Shown: positions 43,532-52,650, counted from the first letter of the stretch. The stretch: 64,000 nucleotides of DNA from Rhodococcus phenolicus (GCF_001646785.1 NZ_LRRH01000085.1:1-64000); one strand, 5' to 3'. A program made the numbers and translations. Notes: generated by a model not told the origin, from the sequence alone.

Positions 43532-44467
43532 ATGACCTTCCAGAACACCGGAACCCACATCGTGGTCGGAATCGACGGATCCGACACGTCGCTCGGCGCC
43601 GCGAAGTGGGCCGCCGCGATCGCCGGGAAGCTGGGCCGCACCCTGCAACTGGTGCACTCGACATCGCATCCCACGCGTCTGCTCGGGGTCGGGGACCCGA
43701 CACTGGCCCAACAGTTGACCGACAGCCTGACGGAGGACGGGGCCCGCATCGTCTCGGCCGCGGTCGCCGCGGCCCGGCAGGACGCCCCGGACACCCATAT
43801 GACCACGCTGCTCGGGGACGAGGCGCCCGCGACCACCCTGCTCGCCGCCGCGAAGGACGCGTCGCTGATCGTGGTCGGCGCGACCGGCCGCGGGTCGGTG
43901 GAGCGGTGGCTGCTCGGCTCCACCGCGTCCCGGGTGGTCGGTCGCGCTCACTGCCCGGTCGTGGTGTGGCGTGGTGATCCCGCCGATCCGGGACCCGATA
44001 CCCGGCCCGTGGTCGTCGGTGTCGCCGACGGGCCGGCGTCCGCTCTCGCAGCCGAGTCGGCGTTCGACTTCGCCGCACTGACGGGCGCGCCGATCACCGC
44101 GGTCCGCACGTGGACCGACGAGTTCGCGGTCGGTTCCGTCGCCGCCGACGCGACACCGATAGCCGGTCCGGCGGCGATGCTCGTCGATTGGGACGCCGTC
44201 GCGCGCGGGGAGGCGGCGCGACTGCGCGAGTTCCTCACGCCCTACCGGCAACGCTTCCCTCAGGTCATGGTCGAGGAGGTGTCGTCGCGCGGATCGGCAT
44301 CGCGCGAACTGCTGCGTGCGCTCGACGACGCCCAGCTCGCGGTCGTGGGCAGCCGCGGCCGGGGCCGCATCACCGGCGCCCTGCTCGGCTCGACGAGCCA
44401 GAATCTGCTGCATCGCGCGGAGCGGCCCGTGATGATCTGCCGCGGGGACGGCACCGACCCGAGCTGA
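43532..44467 (+). CDS. tandem universal stress protein (two UspA domains)
   Basis: A 311-aa cytoplasmic protein with two UspA domains. Domain 1 (about 8-147) ends with the ATP-binding loop GATGRGSVERWLLGSTASRV; domain 2 (about 158-305) has GSRGRGRITGALLGSTSQNL. Both loops fit G-2x-G-9x-G(S/T), so ATP binding is expected. In Mycobacteriales such proteins are often dormancy- or stress-induced. It ends 80 bases before the MarR gene. Confidence 0.95.
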   Translation: MTFQNTGTHIVVGIDGSDTSLGAAKWAAAIAGKLGRTLQLVHSTSHPTRLLGVGDPTLAQQLTDSLTEDGARIVSAAVAAARQDAPDTHMTTLLGDEAPATTLLAAAKDASLIVVGATGRGSVERWLLGSTASRVVGRAHCPVVVWRGDPADPGPDTRPVVVGVADGPASALAAESAFDFAALTGAPITAVRTWTDEFAVGSVAADATPIAGPAAMLVDWDAVARGEAARLREFLTPYRQRFPQVMVEEVSSRGSASRELLRALDDAQLAVVGSRGRGRITGALLGSTSQNLLHRAERPVMICRGDGTDPS

Positions 44468-44547
44468 CCGGCGCATGCCGCGCGCCGGTGCACCACGGGG
44501 CTTTGGCAGGCTGGAACGACAGCACGACGGAAGCGAGGACACATCCC

Positions 44548-45033
44548 ATGGGCAGCGACAGTCCCCGGTGGCTCGACGCGAACCAGCAGGCCGCCTGGCG
44601 CACGCTGGTGTCGGTGGTCACCCGATTGCCCGCCGCCCTGGACACCCAGACCCAACGCGACTCGGACCTGACCCACTTCGAGTACTTCACTCTGGCGCAA
44701 CTGTCCGAGTCCCCCGGCCGGCGCGCCCAGTTGTCCGTTCTCGCGGAGTCCACGAATTCGTCGTTGTCGCGCCTGTCGCACGTGATCACCCGCCTGACCA
44801 AACGCGGCTGGGTCTACCGGGAGCCGATCCCGGGCAGCCGCGGCTCCTTCGCGGTGCTCACCGACGAGGGCTACGCGAAGGTCGCCGAGGCGGCCCCCGC
44901 CCACGTCGAGTCGGTGCGACAGCTGGTGTTCGACGGACTGGACGACCACCAGGTGCGTCTGCTCACCGAGCTGGGCGCCGTACTCGTCGCCCAGCTCGAC
45001 AAGGGCCTGGCAGCGGGGATCGGGAAGGCGTGA
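44548..45033 (+). CDS. MarR family transcriptional regulator
   Basis: A 161-aa winged-helix regulator. The DNA-binding region is LSVLAESTNSSLSRLSHVIT with RLTKRGWVYREPIPGSRGS (the wing). It is convergent with map (3-base gap) and follows the stress protein. It may act on the palindrome before the DODA-type dioxygenase 1.3 kb away, which is inferred from the site type only. Confidence 0.9.
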   Translation: MGSDSPRWLDANQQAAWRTLVSVVTRLPAALDTQTQRDSDLTHFEYFTLAQLSESPGRRAQLSVLAESTNSSLSRLSHVITRLTKRGWVYREPIPGSRGSFAVLTDEGYAKVAEAAPAHVESVRQLVFDGLDDHQVRLLTELGAVLVAQLDKGLAAGIGKA

Positions 45034-45036
45034 CGA

Positions 45037-45810
45037 TCAGGCACCGGCGGGGAGCGTGAGGATCTGCGGGTCGCCGTCGGTGACGGCGATGGTGTGCTCG
45101 CTGTGCGCGGTGCGCGATCCGTCGGCGGAACGGATCGTCCATCCGTCCGGGTCGTAGACGATCCGGTCGGTCCCCTGCGCGAACCACGGTTCGAGCGCGA
45201 GGGTCAGCCCGTTGCGCAGTTTCAAGCCCCGACCGGCTCGTCCGGTGTTGGGTACGTGCGGGTCCTCGTGCATCGTGCGGCCGAGGCCGTGACCGCCGAA
45301 CTCGGTGTTGACGAGATATCCGTACTCGGCGGCGACCGCACCGATCGCCGCCGAGATGTCCCCCAGCTTGTTGCCGGGGCGCGCCACGGCGATCCCCGCC
45401 TCGAGGGCGCGTTCGGTGGCCTCGATCAGCCGCTGATCCTCCGGGCGGGGCGTGCCGACGATGACGGTGCGGGCGGAGTCGGCGACCCATCCGTCGATCG
45501 ACACTGCGATGTCCATGGTGAGCACGTCACCGTCGCGCAACACGTAGTCGTGCGGAAGCCCGTGCAGCACAGCGTCGTTGACGGACAGGCAGATGACGTT
45601 GCGGAACGGGCCGCTCCCGAAGGACGGCGCGTAGTCCCAGTAGCAGGACTTCGCGCCACGCTCCTCGATGAGGTGCCGCGCACGATGCTCCAGATCGAGC
45701 AGGTTCACTCCGGGCTTCGCCATGCCCGCCAGGTCGGTGAGCAGTTCGGCGATGAACGCCCCGGTGACGCGCATGGCAGCGATCTCTCGTGCCGTCTTCA
45801 GTTCGAGCAA
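45037..45810 (-). CDS. map: methionine aminopeptidase type I
   Basis: A 257-aa metalloprotease that removes initiator methionine. The five metal ligands are in DVLTMDIAVSIDGWVADSAR (two Asp), GGHGLGRTMHEDPHV (His), LTLALEPWF (Glu) and RTAHSEHTIAV (Glu). No SH3-like N-terminal extension is present. It is divergent from a small XRE regulator, with two palindromes between them. It is probably not the only map gene in the genome, since this context is not the ribosomal-protein one. Confidence 0.95.
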   Translation of the reverse strand: MLELKTAREIAAMRVTGAFIAELLTDLAGMAKPGVNLLDLEHRARHLIEERGAKSCYWDYAPSFGSGPFRNVICLSVNDAVLHGLPHDYVLRDGDVLTMDIAVSIDGWVADSARTVIVGTPRPEDQRLIEATERALEAGIAVARPGNKLGDISAAIGAVAAEYGYLVNTEFGGHGLGRTMHEDPHVPNTGRAGRGLKLRNGLTLALEPWFAQGTDRIVYDPDGWTIRSADGSRTAHSEHTIAVTDGDPQILTLPAGA

Positions 45811-45840
45811 CGGTCCGCACTCCTGAGTGTTCGAAAGGTC

Positions 45841-45888
45841 GGTATTAAAATACCACTCTAGCGGAGCGGACCGGTATTTTCATACCGG
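45841..45888. promoter_or_regulatory. two GGTAT/ATACC operators between map and XRE genes
   Basis: GGTATT-AA-AATACC (45841-45854) and CCGGTAT-TTTC-ATACCGG (45871-45888) both contain GGTAT-N4-ATACC, 32 bp apart centre to centre. They lie between the divergent start codons and are the probable target of the XRE protein. Confidence 0.75.
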
Positions 45889-45907
45889 CTCGGGTAGGCT
45901 TCATCAC

Positions 45908-46174
45908 ATGGTCCGTCTCCCACTGACCCCGCAACAGATCGCCACCGGCAAGCGCCTCGGCGAATACCTGCGCCGCGCGCGCGGCGAGCGCACCCTCACC
46001 GACGTCGCGACCGCGGCGGGCATCTCCCCGGAGACCCTGCGCAAGATCGAGACCGGGCGGCTCGCCACCCCGGGCTTCACCACGGTCGCCGCGCTGGCGA
46101 CGGAACTGTCGGTCTCGCTCGACGAACTCGCCCGACTCTGCCTGCCGACAGCCGATCTCGAACAGACCGGCTGA
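45908..46174 (+). CDS. small XRE-family helix-turn-helix regulator
   Basis: An 88-aa protein that is almost only a Cro/C1-type helix-turn-helix: GEYLRRARGERTLTDVATAA, then GISPETLRKIETGRLATPGF. It has no ligand or dimerisation domain beyond short tails. It is divergent from map with 97 bases between, which contain the two matched operators. This suggests autoregulation and repression or activation of map. Confidence 0.9.
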   Translation: MVRLPLTPQQIATGKRLGEYLRRARGERTLTDVATAAGISPETLRKIETGRLATPGFTTVAALATELSVSLDELARLCLPTADLEQTG

Positions 46175-46304
46175 CGGAAACGTCCGGGGTGATCGCACCA
46201 CACCCGACGGCGATCCTCCTGCGCGAAGCTCTCCGCACCGAACACGAGCAGCGCACGCAAGATCCACCCCGGTCTCATCCCGCACTGGCATATCATCACC
46301 TTCC

Positions 46305-47129
46305 ATGCCGGACGACGCCCTGGAGGATTTCGACCGCGTCACCTTCACCCACGAGGGCAGGACGCGGGCGGTCTTCCGGCAGGGCACAGGACCAGCGGTG
46401 ATCGTGATCGCGGAAATACCGGGCATCACACCGAAAGTGCTCGAGTTCGCCCGGCGTGTCTCCGCGATCGGCTGCACGGCCGTACTGCCCCATCTGTTCG
46501 GACGCCCGGGACGCGCCTACCCGAACCCCGAAGTCGACGGCACGCTGCGCGCGGCCGGCAAGTTCGTGGACTCGATCGTTCCCGCCTGCATCAGTCGCGA
46601 ATTCACCGTGCTCGCCACCGGAAGGACCTCTCCGGTCGTCACCTGGCTGCGCGCCCTGGCCGCCGAGGAGCATCACAGGTGCGGAGGGCCCGGAGTCGGA
46701 GCGGTGGGCATGTGCTTCACCGGCGGGTACGCCCTGGCGATGGCCACCGACGACCGTCTGCTGGCCCCGGTCCTCTCCCAGCCTTCGCTGCCCTACGGAA
46801 TCACCGCACGGCAACGACATTCGATCGACATCTCTCCCGACGATCTGGCGAAGGTCAGACAGCGCTGCGCCCACGGACTCACGGTCCTGGGATTGCGTTT
46901 CCGAGGCGACAAAACCTCCCCCGCCGAACGTTTCGACTACCTGCGCGAGCAACTGGGCGAGGCTTTCGTCGGCGTGGAACTCGACGACTCTGCCGCCGAT
47001 CCCACCGCGACCCTCGAGCCTCACTCGGTGCTCACCGAACACCTCATCGACGAACCCGGGCAACCGACCCGGGAAGCACTCGACCAGGTGCTCGACCTGT
47101 TTCGAACCCGGCTGCTTGCACCTCGCTGA
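46305..47129 (+). CDS. dienelactone hydrolase family protein
   Basis: A 274-aa alpha/beta hydrolase of the DLH family. The nucleophile is the cysteine in GAVGMCFTGGYALA; likely Asp and His partners are in RGDKTSPAERF and LEPHSVLTEHL. The first strands read AVIVIAEIPGITPKVLEFAR. Family enzymes open lactone or ester rings; the substrate is not suggested by neighbours. It stands alone. Confidence 0.9.
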   Translation: MPDDALEDFDRVTFTHEGRTRAVFRQGTGPAVIVIAEIPGITPKVLEFARRVSAIGCTAVLPHLFGRPGRAYPNPEVDGTLRAAGKFVDSIVPACISREFTVLATGRTSPVVTWLRALAAEEHHRCGGPGVGAVGMCFTGGYALAMATDDRLLAPVLSQPSLPYGITARQRHSIDISPDDLAKVRQRCAHGLTVLGLRFRGDKTSPAERFDYLREQLGEAFVGVELDDSAADPTATLEPHSVLTEHLIDEPGQPTREALDQVLDLFRTRLLAPR

Positions 47130-47199
47130 CCTACCGGCTCCACCGGTCCTGATCGTGATCCGTGACCGGATCGGCGCGACGAACCTCGTGGCAGGCCCG

Positions 47200-47661
47200 T
47201 CAGCGCGGCGGTCGATACCGCGTGAGCGCCGACGTGTGAGCCTGCACCAGCAACGCCCGGACGTCGGCGACGGTTCCGGGCCCCGGATTCACGACGCACA
47301 GCCACCCGAGCGTGCCGTAGACCGGATGCGCGACGATCCGGTCGGGCACACTCGGGTCGGTATCGAGCGTGCCGGCATCCCGCGGTCTCGCACCCATCCG
47401 CGCGGTGAACGCGTCCTTCCCCGCGAAGACGTTGAGCCGGAATGTGTCCGGACGGTTCAGCCGCGATCGTTCGTCGCCGGGGTAGTCCTTGGTCACGATC
47501 GTCGCGAACGGTTGGGTGGTCGTCGGCACCTGCCCGTCGGGGGCGTAGTAGAAGAAGGTGTCGCCCCAGCTGATCTCGGGTGATCCGTCGCCGGGCGCCG
47601 GACGACAGGCCAGAACCCCGCCCAGTCCGGTGACGAAGTCGATGATCTCGTCGATACTCAT
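47200..47661 (-). CDS. DUF6194 family protein
   Basis: A 153-aa cytoplasmic protein. It has the look of the DUF6194 family: SIDEIIDFVTGLGGV at the start, WGDTFFYYAPDGQVPTTTQ, RPDTFRLNVFAGKDAF and VYGTLGWLCVVNPG. No catalytic motif is known. It is convergent with the hydrolase upstream and divergent from the MerR-type regulator. Confidence 0.75.
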   Translation of the reverse strand: MSIDEIIDFVTGLGGVLACRPAPGDGSPEISWGDTFFYYAPDGQVPTTTQPFATIVTKDYPGDERSRLNRPDTFRLNVFAGKDAFTARMGARPRDAGTLDTDPSVPDRIVAHPVYGTLGWLCVVNPGPGTVADVRALLVQAHTSALTRYRPPR

Positions 47662-47719
47662 GTCTCGAGTGTTCCATTCAAGTGCTTGTGGAGACCTGAC
47701 CCGGAAATGTCGAGGTGAG

Positions 47720-48478
47720 ATGACAGAAAGTCTCAAGCGGGGCATGCGCACGAGCGACCTTGCCCGAGTGGCCGGGTATTCGGTCCAGCAGATCCGCAAT
47801 CTCGAACGCGACGAGGTGCTGCCACCGGCGGCCCGCTCGGATGCCGGCTACCGGATCTACGACGCGGTGCACCTCGAATCGGCGCTCGCCTACCGGGCGC
47901 TCGCCGCCGGGGTCGGACCGGTCGAGGCCAAGGTGATGGTGCGGGCGGCACACACCCGTCCGGCAACGGAGGTGCTGGCGCTTCTCGACGCCGCACACGC
48001 ACGGCTCGACACCGAACGCCGCGAACTCGCGCTCGCACAGCATGCGGCGGCGGCGATCTCCGCGGAGCCGCTCGGGGACACGCGGCCGTCCGATGCCATG
48101 AGCATCGCCGAACTGGCCGGCGCGCTCGGCGTGCGGGCCTCCACGCTGCGGCACTGGGACGCAGAAGATCTCGTCGTGCCCGGCCGGGCGGGTGCGGGTG
48201 GCCCGCGCCGGTACTCCCCGACCGACGTGCGGGACGCACGCATCGTTCACCAGCTGCGCCTGGCCGGGTACCGCATCCCGGACCTGCGGCGGGTGCTGCC
48301 CCGGTTGCGTGGGGCCCGGGGACACGCCGAGCTGAGCGTGGCGCTCGCCGCGCGGGGCGAGAACATCGGCGCCCGCGCCCTGGCCCTGCTCGACGCTGCC
48401 GCCCCGCTGCGGTCGCTGATCGGGAGGGAAGGAACCACCGGCACCGCAGTTGCGGCACGGGGTGTCCGCCGGGCGTAA
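47720..48478 (+). CDS. double MerR-type regulator (TioE-like)
   Basis: A 252-aa protein with two separate MerR winged helices. The first (about 8-75) reads MRTSDLARVAGYSVQQIRNL and ARSDAGYRIYDAVHL; the second (about 125-195) reads MSIAELAGALGVRASTLRHW and GGPRRYSPTDVRDARIVHQL. Ordinary MerR proteins have one such domain. The helical segment between them may dimerise or span the two operators. No metal-binding cysteines are seen. The start is the ATG at 47720. The phn operon begins 190 bases downstream on the same strand. Confidence 0.88.
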   Translation: MTESLKRGMRTSDLARVAGYSVQQIRNLERDEVLPPAARSDAGYRIYDAVHLESALAYRALAAGVGPVEAKVMVRAAHTRPATEVLALLDAAHARLDTERRELALAQHAAAAISAEPLGDTRPSDAMSIAELAGALGVRASTLRHWDAEDLVVPGRAGAGGPRRYSPTDVRDARIVHQLRLAGYRIPDLRRVLPRLRGARGHAELSVALAARGENIGARALALLDAAAPLRSLIGREGTTGTAVAARGVRRA

Positions 48479-48667
48479 CGGCATCGGCGCGCCCGGCGGC
48501 GGACGGGCACACCACCGGCTGCGAGGCCCACGCCACACCGGTGCCACCGAGTGTTCACCCGGTGGCCCATTTCCGGTACGGCAGTCTCGTAATTCCGCGT
48601 CACCTCGGACGGTTCGAATACTCCCGTTCTCGAAACCACCCCGACGTGACCGCGTGAAAGGGACACC

Positions 48668-49582
48668 ATGCGTCGCCACACCACACCCCTCCTCGGCGTC
48701 CTGGGCGCCGGCGCCCTCGTCGTCGCGCTGACCGGCTGCTCGTCGGACAGCGCGGACGCCGGGGGTTCCGCGGGAGCCAACGCCCCCATCACCATCGCCA
48801 CCACCCCGGTCGGGGACGATCCGACCGCGGCGAACCCGGTCGAGGTCCTCGCCGACAAACTCGAAGCCGAGACCGGACGCCCCGTCGAGATCCGGGACGT
48901 GCCCGACTATCTGAGCGTGGTCGAGGCGATCCGCTCCGACCACGTCGACTTCGGCATCATGAGCGGCTTCCCGTCCGCGCTCGCCATGAACACCGGGGAG
49001 GTCGACGCACTGCTCGCCTGGAAAGGCAGCGACGCCCCGGTGTCGACCTGCGTCGTGCTCGACGATTCCCCCGTACGCGAACTGACCGATCTCGAGGGCA
49101 AGACCGTCGCGTTCGCCGACCAGGCCTCGAGTTCCGGTTACTTCATGCCCGTCTACATGCTCCATCAGGCCGGCCTCGAACAGGGCACCGACTACGAGGC
49201 GATCTTCGCCGGCGGACACGAAGGCAGCTTCGCCGCCCTCGGCCAGGGCCAGGTCGACGCCGCGTGCACCGCCGTCATGCTCACCGAACTCGGCGCACCG
49301 ATGTTCCCGTTCGCCGACGGCGAATGGCGCGGGGTCGGCGCGAGCCCGTCGATGCCGATCCAGGGAGCCGTGCTGGCCCGCCGATCGCTCGACGACGACA
49401 CGCGCACGCAACTGGAAGAAGCGCTGCCGAAGGTGTTCTCCGAGGAGAACGCCGAGGCGCTCGGCGCCTACTCCGGATTCATCGGTCTCGAGCAGATCGT
49501 CGAGCCTGCGCGGTCGGAGTTCCAGTCGTTCATCGATATCGCCGCGGTCGCCGGCGTCGAACTGTCGGACCTCGAGGGATGA
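48668..49582 (+). CDS. phnD: phosphonate-type ABC substrate-binding lipoprotein
   Basis: A 304-aa PhnD-like binding protein. The signal peptide ends in ALTGC with C24 lipidated. The mature protein has ITIATTPVGDDPTAANP, VDFGIMSGFPSALAMNTG, LEGKTVAFADQASSSGYF and a late FSEENAEALGAYSGFIG. Proteins of this type bind phosphonates, phosphite or phosphate-like oxyanions. Its stop overlaps the phnC start (ATGA). No phosphonate-degrading enzyme is present in the window. Confidence 0.93.
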   Translation: MRRHTTPLLGVLGAGALVVALTGCSSDSADAGGSAGANAPITIATTPVGDDPTAANPVEVLADKLEAETGRPVEIRDVPDYLSVVEAIRSDHVDFGIMSGFPSALAMNTGEVDALLAWKGSDAPVSTCVVLDDSPVRELTDLEGKTVAFADQASSSGYFMPVYMLHQAGLEQGTDYEAIFAGGHEGSFAALGQGQVDAACTAVMLTELGAPMFPFADGEWRGVGASPSMPIQGAVLARRSLDDDTRTQLEEALPKVFSEENAEALGAYSGFIGLEQIVEPARSEFQSFIDIAAVAGVELSDLEG

Positions 49583-50394
49583 CCGCCGCGACCGTTCCGG
49601 CCCCGGTCCGGAACCCGGTGGACCACACCTCACCCGTCGTCACGGTCCGGAACCTGCGGGTGGACTACGGCACCCACACCGTGCTCGACGGGGTCGACCT
49701 CGACCTGCACGCCGGCGAGACCGTAGCTCTGCTCGGTGCGTCCGGGTCCGGCAAGTCGACACTGATGAAGAGCCTGACCGGGTTCGCACCCGTCGCCGGC
49801 GGCAGCGTGCGGGTCGTCGGGCACGATGTGACCGCGCTGCGCAACCGGGAGCAGCGGCGACTGCGCGCCGAGGTCGGGCAGGTGTTCCAGCAGTTCAACC
49901 TGATTCCCCGGTTGAGCGTGCTGACCAACGTCCTTGCCGGCGGCCTGCACTCCGCCGGCCCGATCAACCTGATCGGCGGATTCACCGGTGAGCAACGCAC
50001 ACTCGCGATGCACTACCTCGACCGGGTCGGCATCGCCCACAAAGCGAAGGACCAGGCCCGATCACTGAGCGGCGGCCAGCAGCAACGCGTCGCGATCGCC
50101 CGCGCGCTCATGCAGCAGCCGCGCATCGTTCTCGCGGACGAGCCCGTGGCCTCCCTCGATCCCAAGCTCGCCGACTCGGTACTCGAGCTGTTGCGCGGCA
50201 TCGCCGCCGAGTACCGGATCCCGGTTCTCGTCAGCCTGCACGTGCTGCCCGTCGCCCTGCGGCACAGCGACCGCATCGTGGGCCTGCGGCAGGGCCGGAT
50301 GCTGATCTCGGCTCCCACGTCCGGACTCGACGCGGAGGCTCTCCTGCCCCTCTACGAAGACGAGGAGCACGGCCGTGACGATGCTCTCGCGTGA
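49579..50394 (+). CDS. phnC: phosphonate-type ABC ATPase
   Basis: A 271-aa ATPase: Walker A LLGASGSGKSTLMKSL, signature LSGGQQQRVAIARALM, Walker B IVLADEPVASLDP. The region QVFQQFNLIPRLSVLTNVL is typical of PhnC. It overlaps phnD (ATGA) and phnE (20 bases), so the three are coupled. Confidence 0.95.
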   Translation: MTAATVPAPVRNPVDHTSPVVTVRNLRVDYGTHTVLDGVDLDLHAGETVALLGASGSGKSTLMKSLTGFAPVAGGSVRVVGHDVTALRNREQRRLRAEVGQVFQQFNLIPRLSVLTNVLAGGLHSAGPINLIGGFTGEQRTLAMHYLDRVGIAHKAKDQARSLSGGQQQRVAIARALMQQPRIVLADEPVASLDPKLADSVLELLRGIAAEYRIPVLVSLHVLPVALRHSDRIVGLRQGRMLISAPTSGLDAEALLPLYEDEEHGRDDALA

Positions 50395-51232
50395 ATCATC
50401 CGGTGCCGGGCAGCGTTCCGCGGCCACCCCACCGTCGCTCGATCCCGCCGAACGCACACGCCTCGAGCGCGCCTTCTCGATCCCGCGCGGGAGATTCCTC
50501 GTCGGCATCCCGATCGCGCTGATCGTGCTGTTGTGGTCGTTCGATGGCGCGGAATTCGACTTCGCGAAACTGTCCGACGGCGCGATCAACATGGGCGAGT
50601 TCCTCTCCCGCCTGTTCCCGCCGGACTTCTCGAAGTTCGGCACCATCGTCGAGCTGCTCGTCGAGACCCTGCAGATGGCCATCGTCGGAACGGTTCTCGG
50701 CGGCATCCTCTCGCTGCTCGTCGCCTTCGGGGCGTCGTCGAACATCGCGCCGAGATGGCTGTACTACCTCGCGCGCTGGACGATGAACATCATTCGGTCG
50801 GTCCCCGATCTGGTCTTCGCGCTGATGTTCGTCTCCGCCGTCGGCCTCGGACCGTTCGCCGGCATCCTGGCGATGACACTCGGCTCGATCGGGTCGATCG
50901 GCAAGATCTTCGCCGAGGCGATGGAGGCCGTCGACCGCGGGCCGGTCGTCGCCATGGAAGCGGTCGGCGCGTCGAAACGCCAGGTCATCACGTACGGCAT
51001 CCTGCCCCAGGCCGCCCCGAACCTCGTGTCCTACACCCTGCTGCTGTTCGAGGGCAACGTGCGCGGAGCAACGATCCTCGGCCTCGTCGGCGCGGGCGGT
51101 ATCGGACTCGAACTCACCACCGCGATGAAGATGTACGACTACGGCCATCTCAGCGCCATCATCATCTGCATCATCGCGCTCGTCACCGTCATCGACCAGG
51201 GCAGCGCCCTCATCAGAAGGAGAATCACCTAG
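50375..51232 (+). CDS. phnE: phosphonate-type ABC permease
   Basis: A 285-aa permease with about six spans. The EAA loop reads VAMEAVGASKRQVITYGILP, with QAAPNLVSYTLLLFEGNVRG after it. The GTG at 50375 has GAGGAG upstream, and the stop is followed at once by the phosphatase start. It forms the membrane channel with PhnC and PhnD. Confidence 0.95.
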   Translation: MTMLSRESSGAGQRSAATPPSLDPAERTRLERAFSIPRGRFLVGIPIALIVLLWSFDGAEFDFAKLSDGAINMGEFLSRLFPPDFSKFGTIVELLVETLQMAIVGTVLGGILSLLVAFGASSNIAPRWLYYLARWTMNIIRSVPDLVFALMFVSAVGLGPFAGILAMTLGSIGSIGKIFAEAMEAVDRGPVVAMEAVGASKRQVITYGILPQAAPNLVSYTLLLFEGNVRGATILGLVGAGGIGLELTTAMKMYDYGHLSAIIICIIALVTVIDQGSALIRRRIT

Positions 51233-51994
51233 ATGACCACCGCACTCGACATCGCCCTCAGCTCGCCGGTGAACCTGCGCCACCTCGGTGGAATCCCCAT
51301 CGCCGGTGGCGTCCTGCGCCGCGGTCTCGCGATCCGCGCCGACGACCTGTCCACCTGCACCGCGGAGGATGCCGCCGCGCTGGTGGCGGACGGCCTGGTC
51401 AGCGTGATCGACCTGCGCTCGGGTACCGAGGTCGCGCACACCGGTCGCGGGCCGCTCGCCGGCCATCCCGTCGCCTACCACCACCTGCCGCTGATGGCGG
51501 ACATCAGTCGCGTCGGCGACTCCGGCGGGAGCATCCCGACCTCCCGTTCCGAGTTCGGTGAGATGTATGCCGGGATGCTGGAAAGTGCTGCGCCGCAGAT
51601 AGTCACAGCCCTGAGTATCATCGCGTTCGCGCCGGGCACCACCGCCTTCCACTGCGCCGCCGGTGCGGACCGCACCGGTGTGCTCGCCGCCGCACTGCTG
51701 CTCGCGCTCGGCGCCGACGACGACGCCGTTGTCGCGGACTACCGAATCACGGGCACCAACATCGACGCGGTCCACACCCGCATGAACCCCGTGATGGGTA
51801 CCCTGATGGCGCAGATGGGCTTCGACCTCGACGAGGACGCGATCCGGCACGACGACACCCCGTGGGACGTCCCGATGCGGAACACCCTGGCACTGCTGCG
51901 CGAACGTCACGGCGACGCGCTCGCGCCGCTGCGGGCGGCCGGCCTCGGCGACGACACCGTGACGCGACTGCGCCGGCGCGCGCTCGGTCGGTGA
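51233..51994 (+). CDS. PtpB-like tyrosine/phosphoinositide phosphatase family protein
   Basis: A 253-aa Y_phosphatase3-type enzyme. The P-loop is HCAAGADRTGVLAA with C141 as nucleophile and R147 as phosphate-binding residue, close to HCFAGKDRTG of M. tuberculosis PtpB. The N-terminus NLRHLGGIPIAGGVLRRGLA is a family hallmark. It starts directly after the phnE stop and overlaps the TetR gene, so it belongs to the phn operon. It may remove phosphate from an imported organophosphate, or it may be a signalling enzyme; neither is proved. Confidence 0.88.
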   Translation: MTTALDIALSSPVNLRHLGGIPIAGGVLRRGLAIRADDLSTCTAEDAAALVADGLVSVIDLRSGTEVAHTGRGPLAGHPVAYHHLPLMADISRVGDSGGSIPTSRSEFGEMYAGMLESAAPQIVTALSIIAFAPGTTAFHCAAGADRTGVLAAALLLALGADDDAVVADYRITGTNIDAVHTRMNPVMGTLMAQMGFDLDEDAIRHDDTPWDVPMRNTLALLRERHGDALAPLRAAGLGDDTVTRLRRRALGR

Positions 51995-52650
51995 CCGTGA
52001 CCGCCGCTGCGATCCCGGCGCCGGCCGGGCGGGGACCGGGGCGGCCCCGCAACGACGACATCGACGGGCAGATCCTCGCTGCGACACTCGCACTCGTCGA
52101 CGAGAACGAGACTCCCACGGTGACCCGGATCGTCGAGCGCAGCGGCGTCAGCCGGGCCGCGTTGTACCGGAGGTGGCCGTCCATCACGGCGCTCGTCGCC
52201 GCCGCCGTCGACGCGGGCCGGGAGAAGCCCTCACCGATCCCGCTCGACGGGGACCTCCGGGAAGCCGTGCTCGGCGCCTTCCTCGCCCCCGAGATCGGTG
52301 ACGGGCCGGAGGCCTACCCCGAGGCGCGCTTCCGGCGCCGGGTCAGCATGGCGATGGCGGATCGCGAGTTGCAGCAGGTCTACTGGGACTCGCACGTGTC
52401 CCGGCGCCGCGTGCCGATCGAAGACGCGCTTCGCACCGGAATCGAGCGCGGTGTGCTCCGCGCGGATCTCGACGTCGAGGCCTGCTTCGACCTCCTCGCG
52501 GGCGTGTTCTACTACCAGTCCGTCGTTCGCGGGGAGTCCCTCGGTGCCGGCACCGCCCGCACCCGGTGTGCCGCCGCCCTCGAGGTCGCCTGGCGGGGCA
52601 TGTGCACGGACCGAAGCGTCCCGGTCGGACCTAGTTGCGATCTCGGTTGA
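51991..52650 (+). CDS. TetR family transcriptional regulator
   Basis: A 219-aa repressor with HTH ETPTVTRIVERSGVSRAALY RRW-type sequence and a TetR_C-like helical body. The GTG at 51991 overlaps the phosphatase stop; a second GTG at 51997 is possible. As the last gene of the phn-phosphatase operon it is a likely autoregulator of that operon. Its 3' end overlaps the convergent pepN by 20 bases. Confidence 0.88.
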   Translation: MTVTAAAIPAPAGRGPGRPRNDDIDGQILAATLALVDENETPTVTRIVERSGVSRAALYRRWPSITALVAAAVDAGREKPSPIPLDGDLREAVLGAFLAPEIGDGPEAYPEARFRRRVSMAMADRELQQVYWDSHVSRRRVPIEDALRTGIERGVLRADLDVEACFDLLAGVFYYQSVVRGESLGAGTARTRCAAALEVAWRGMCTDRSVPVGPSCDLG

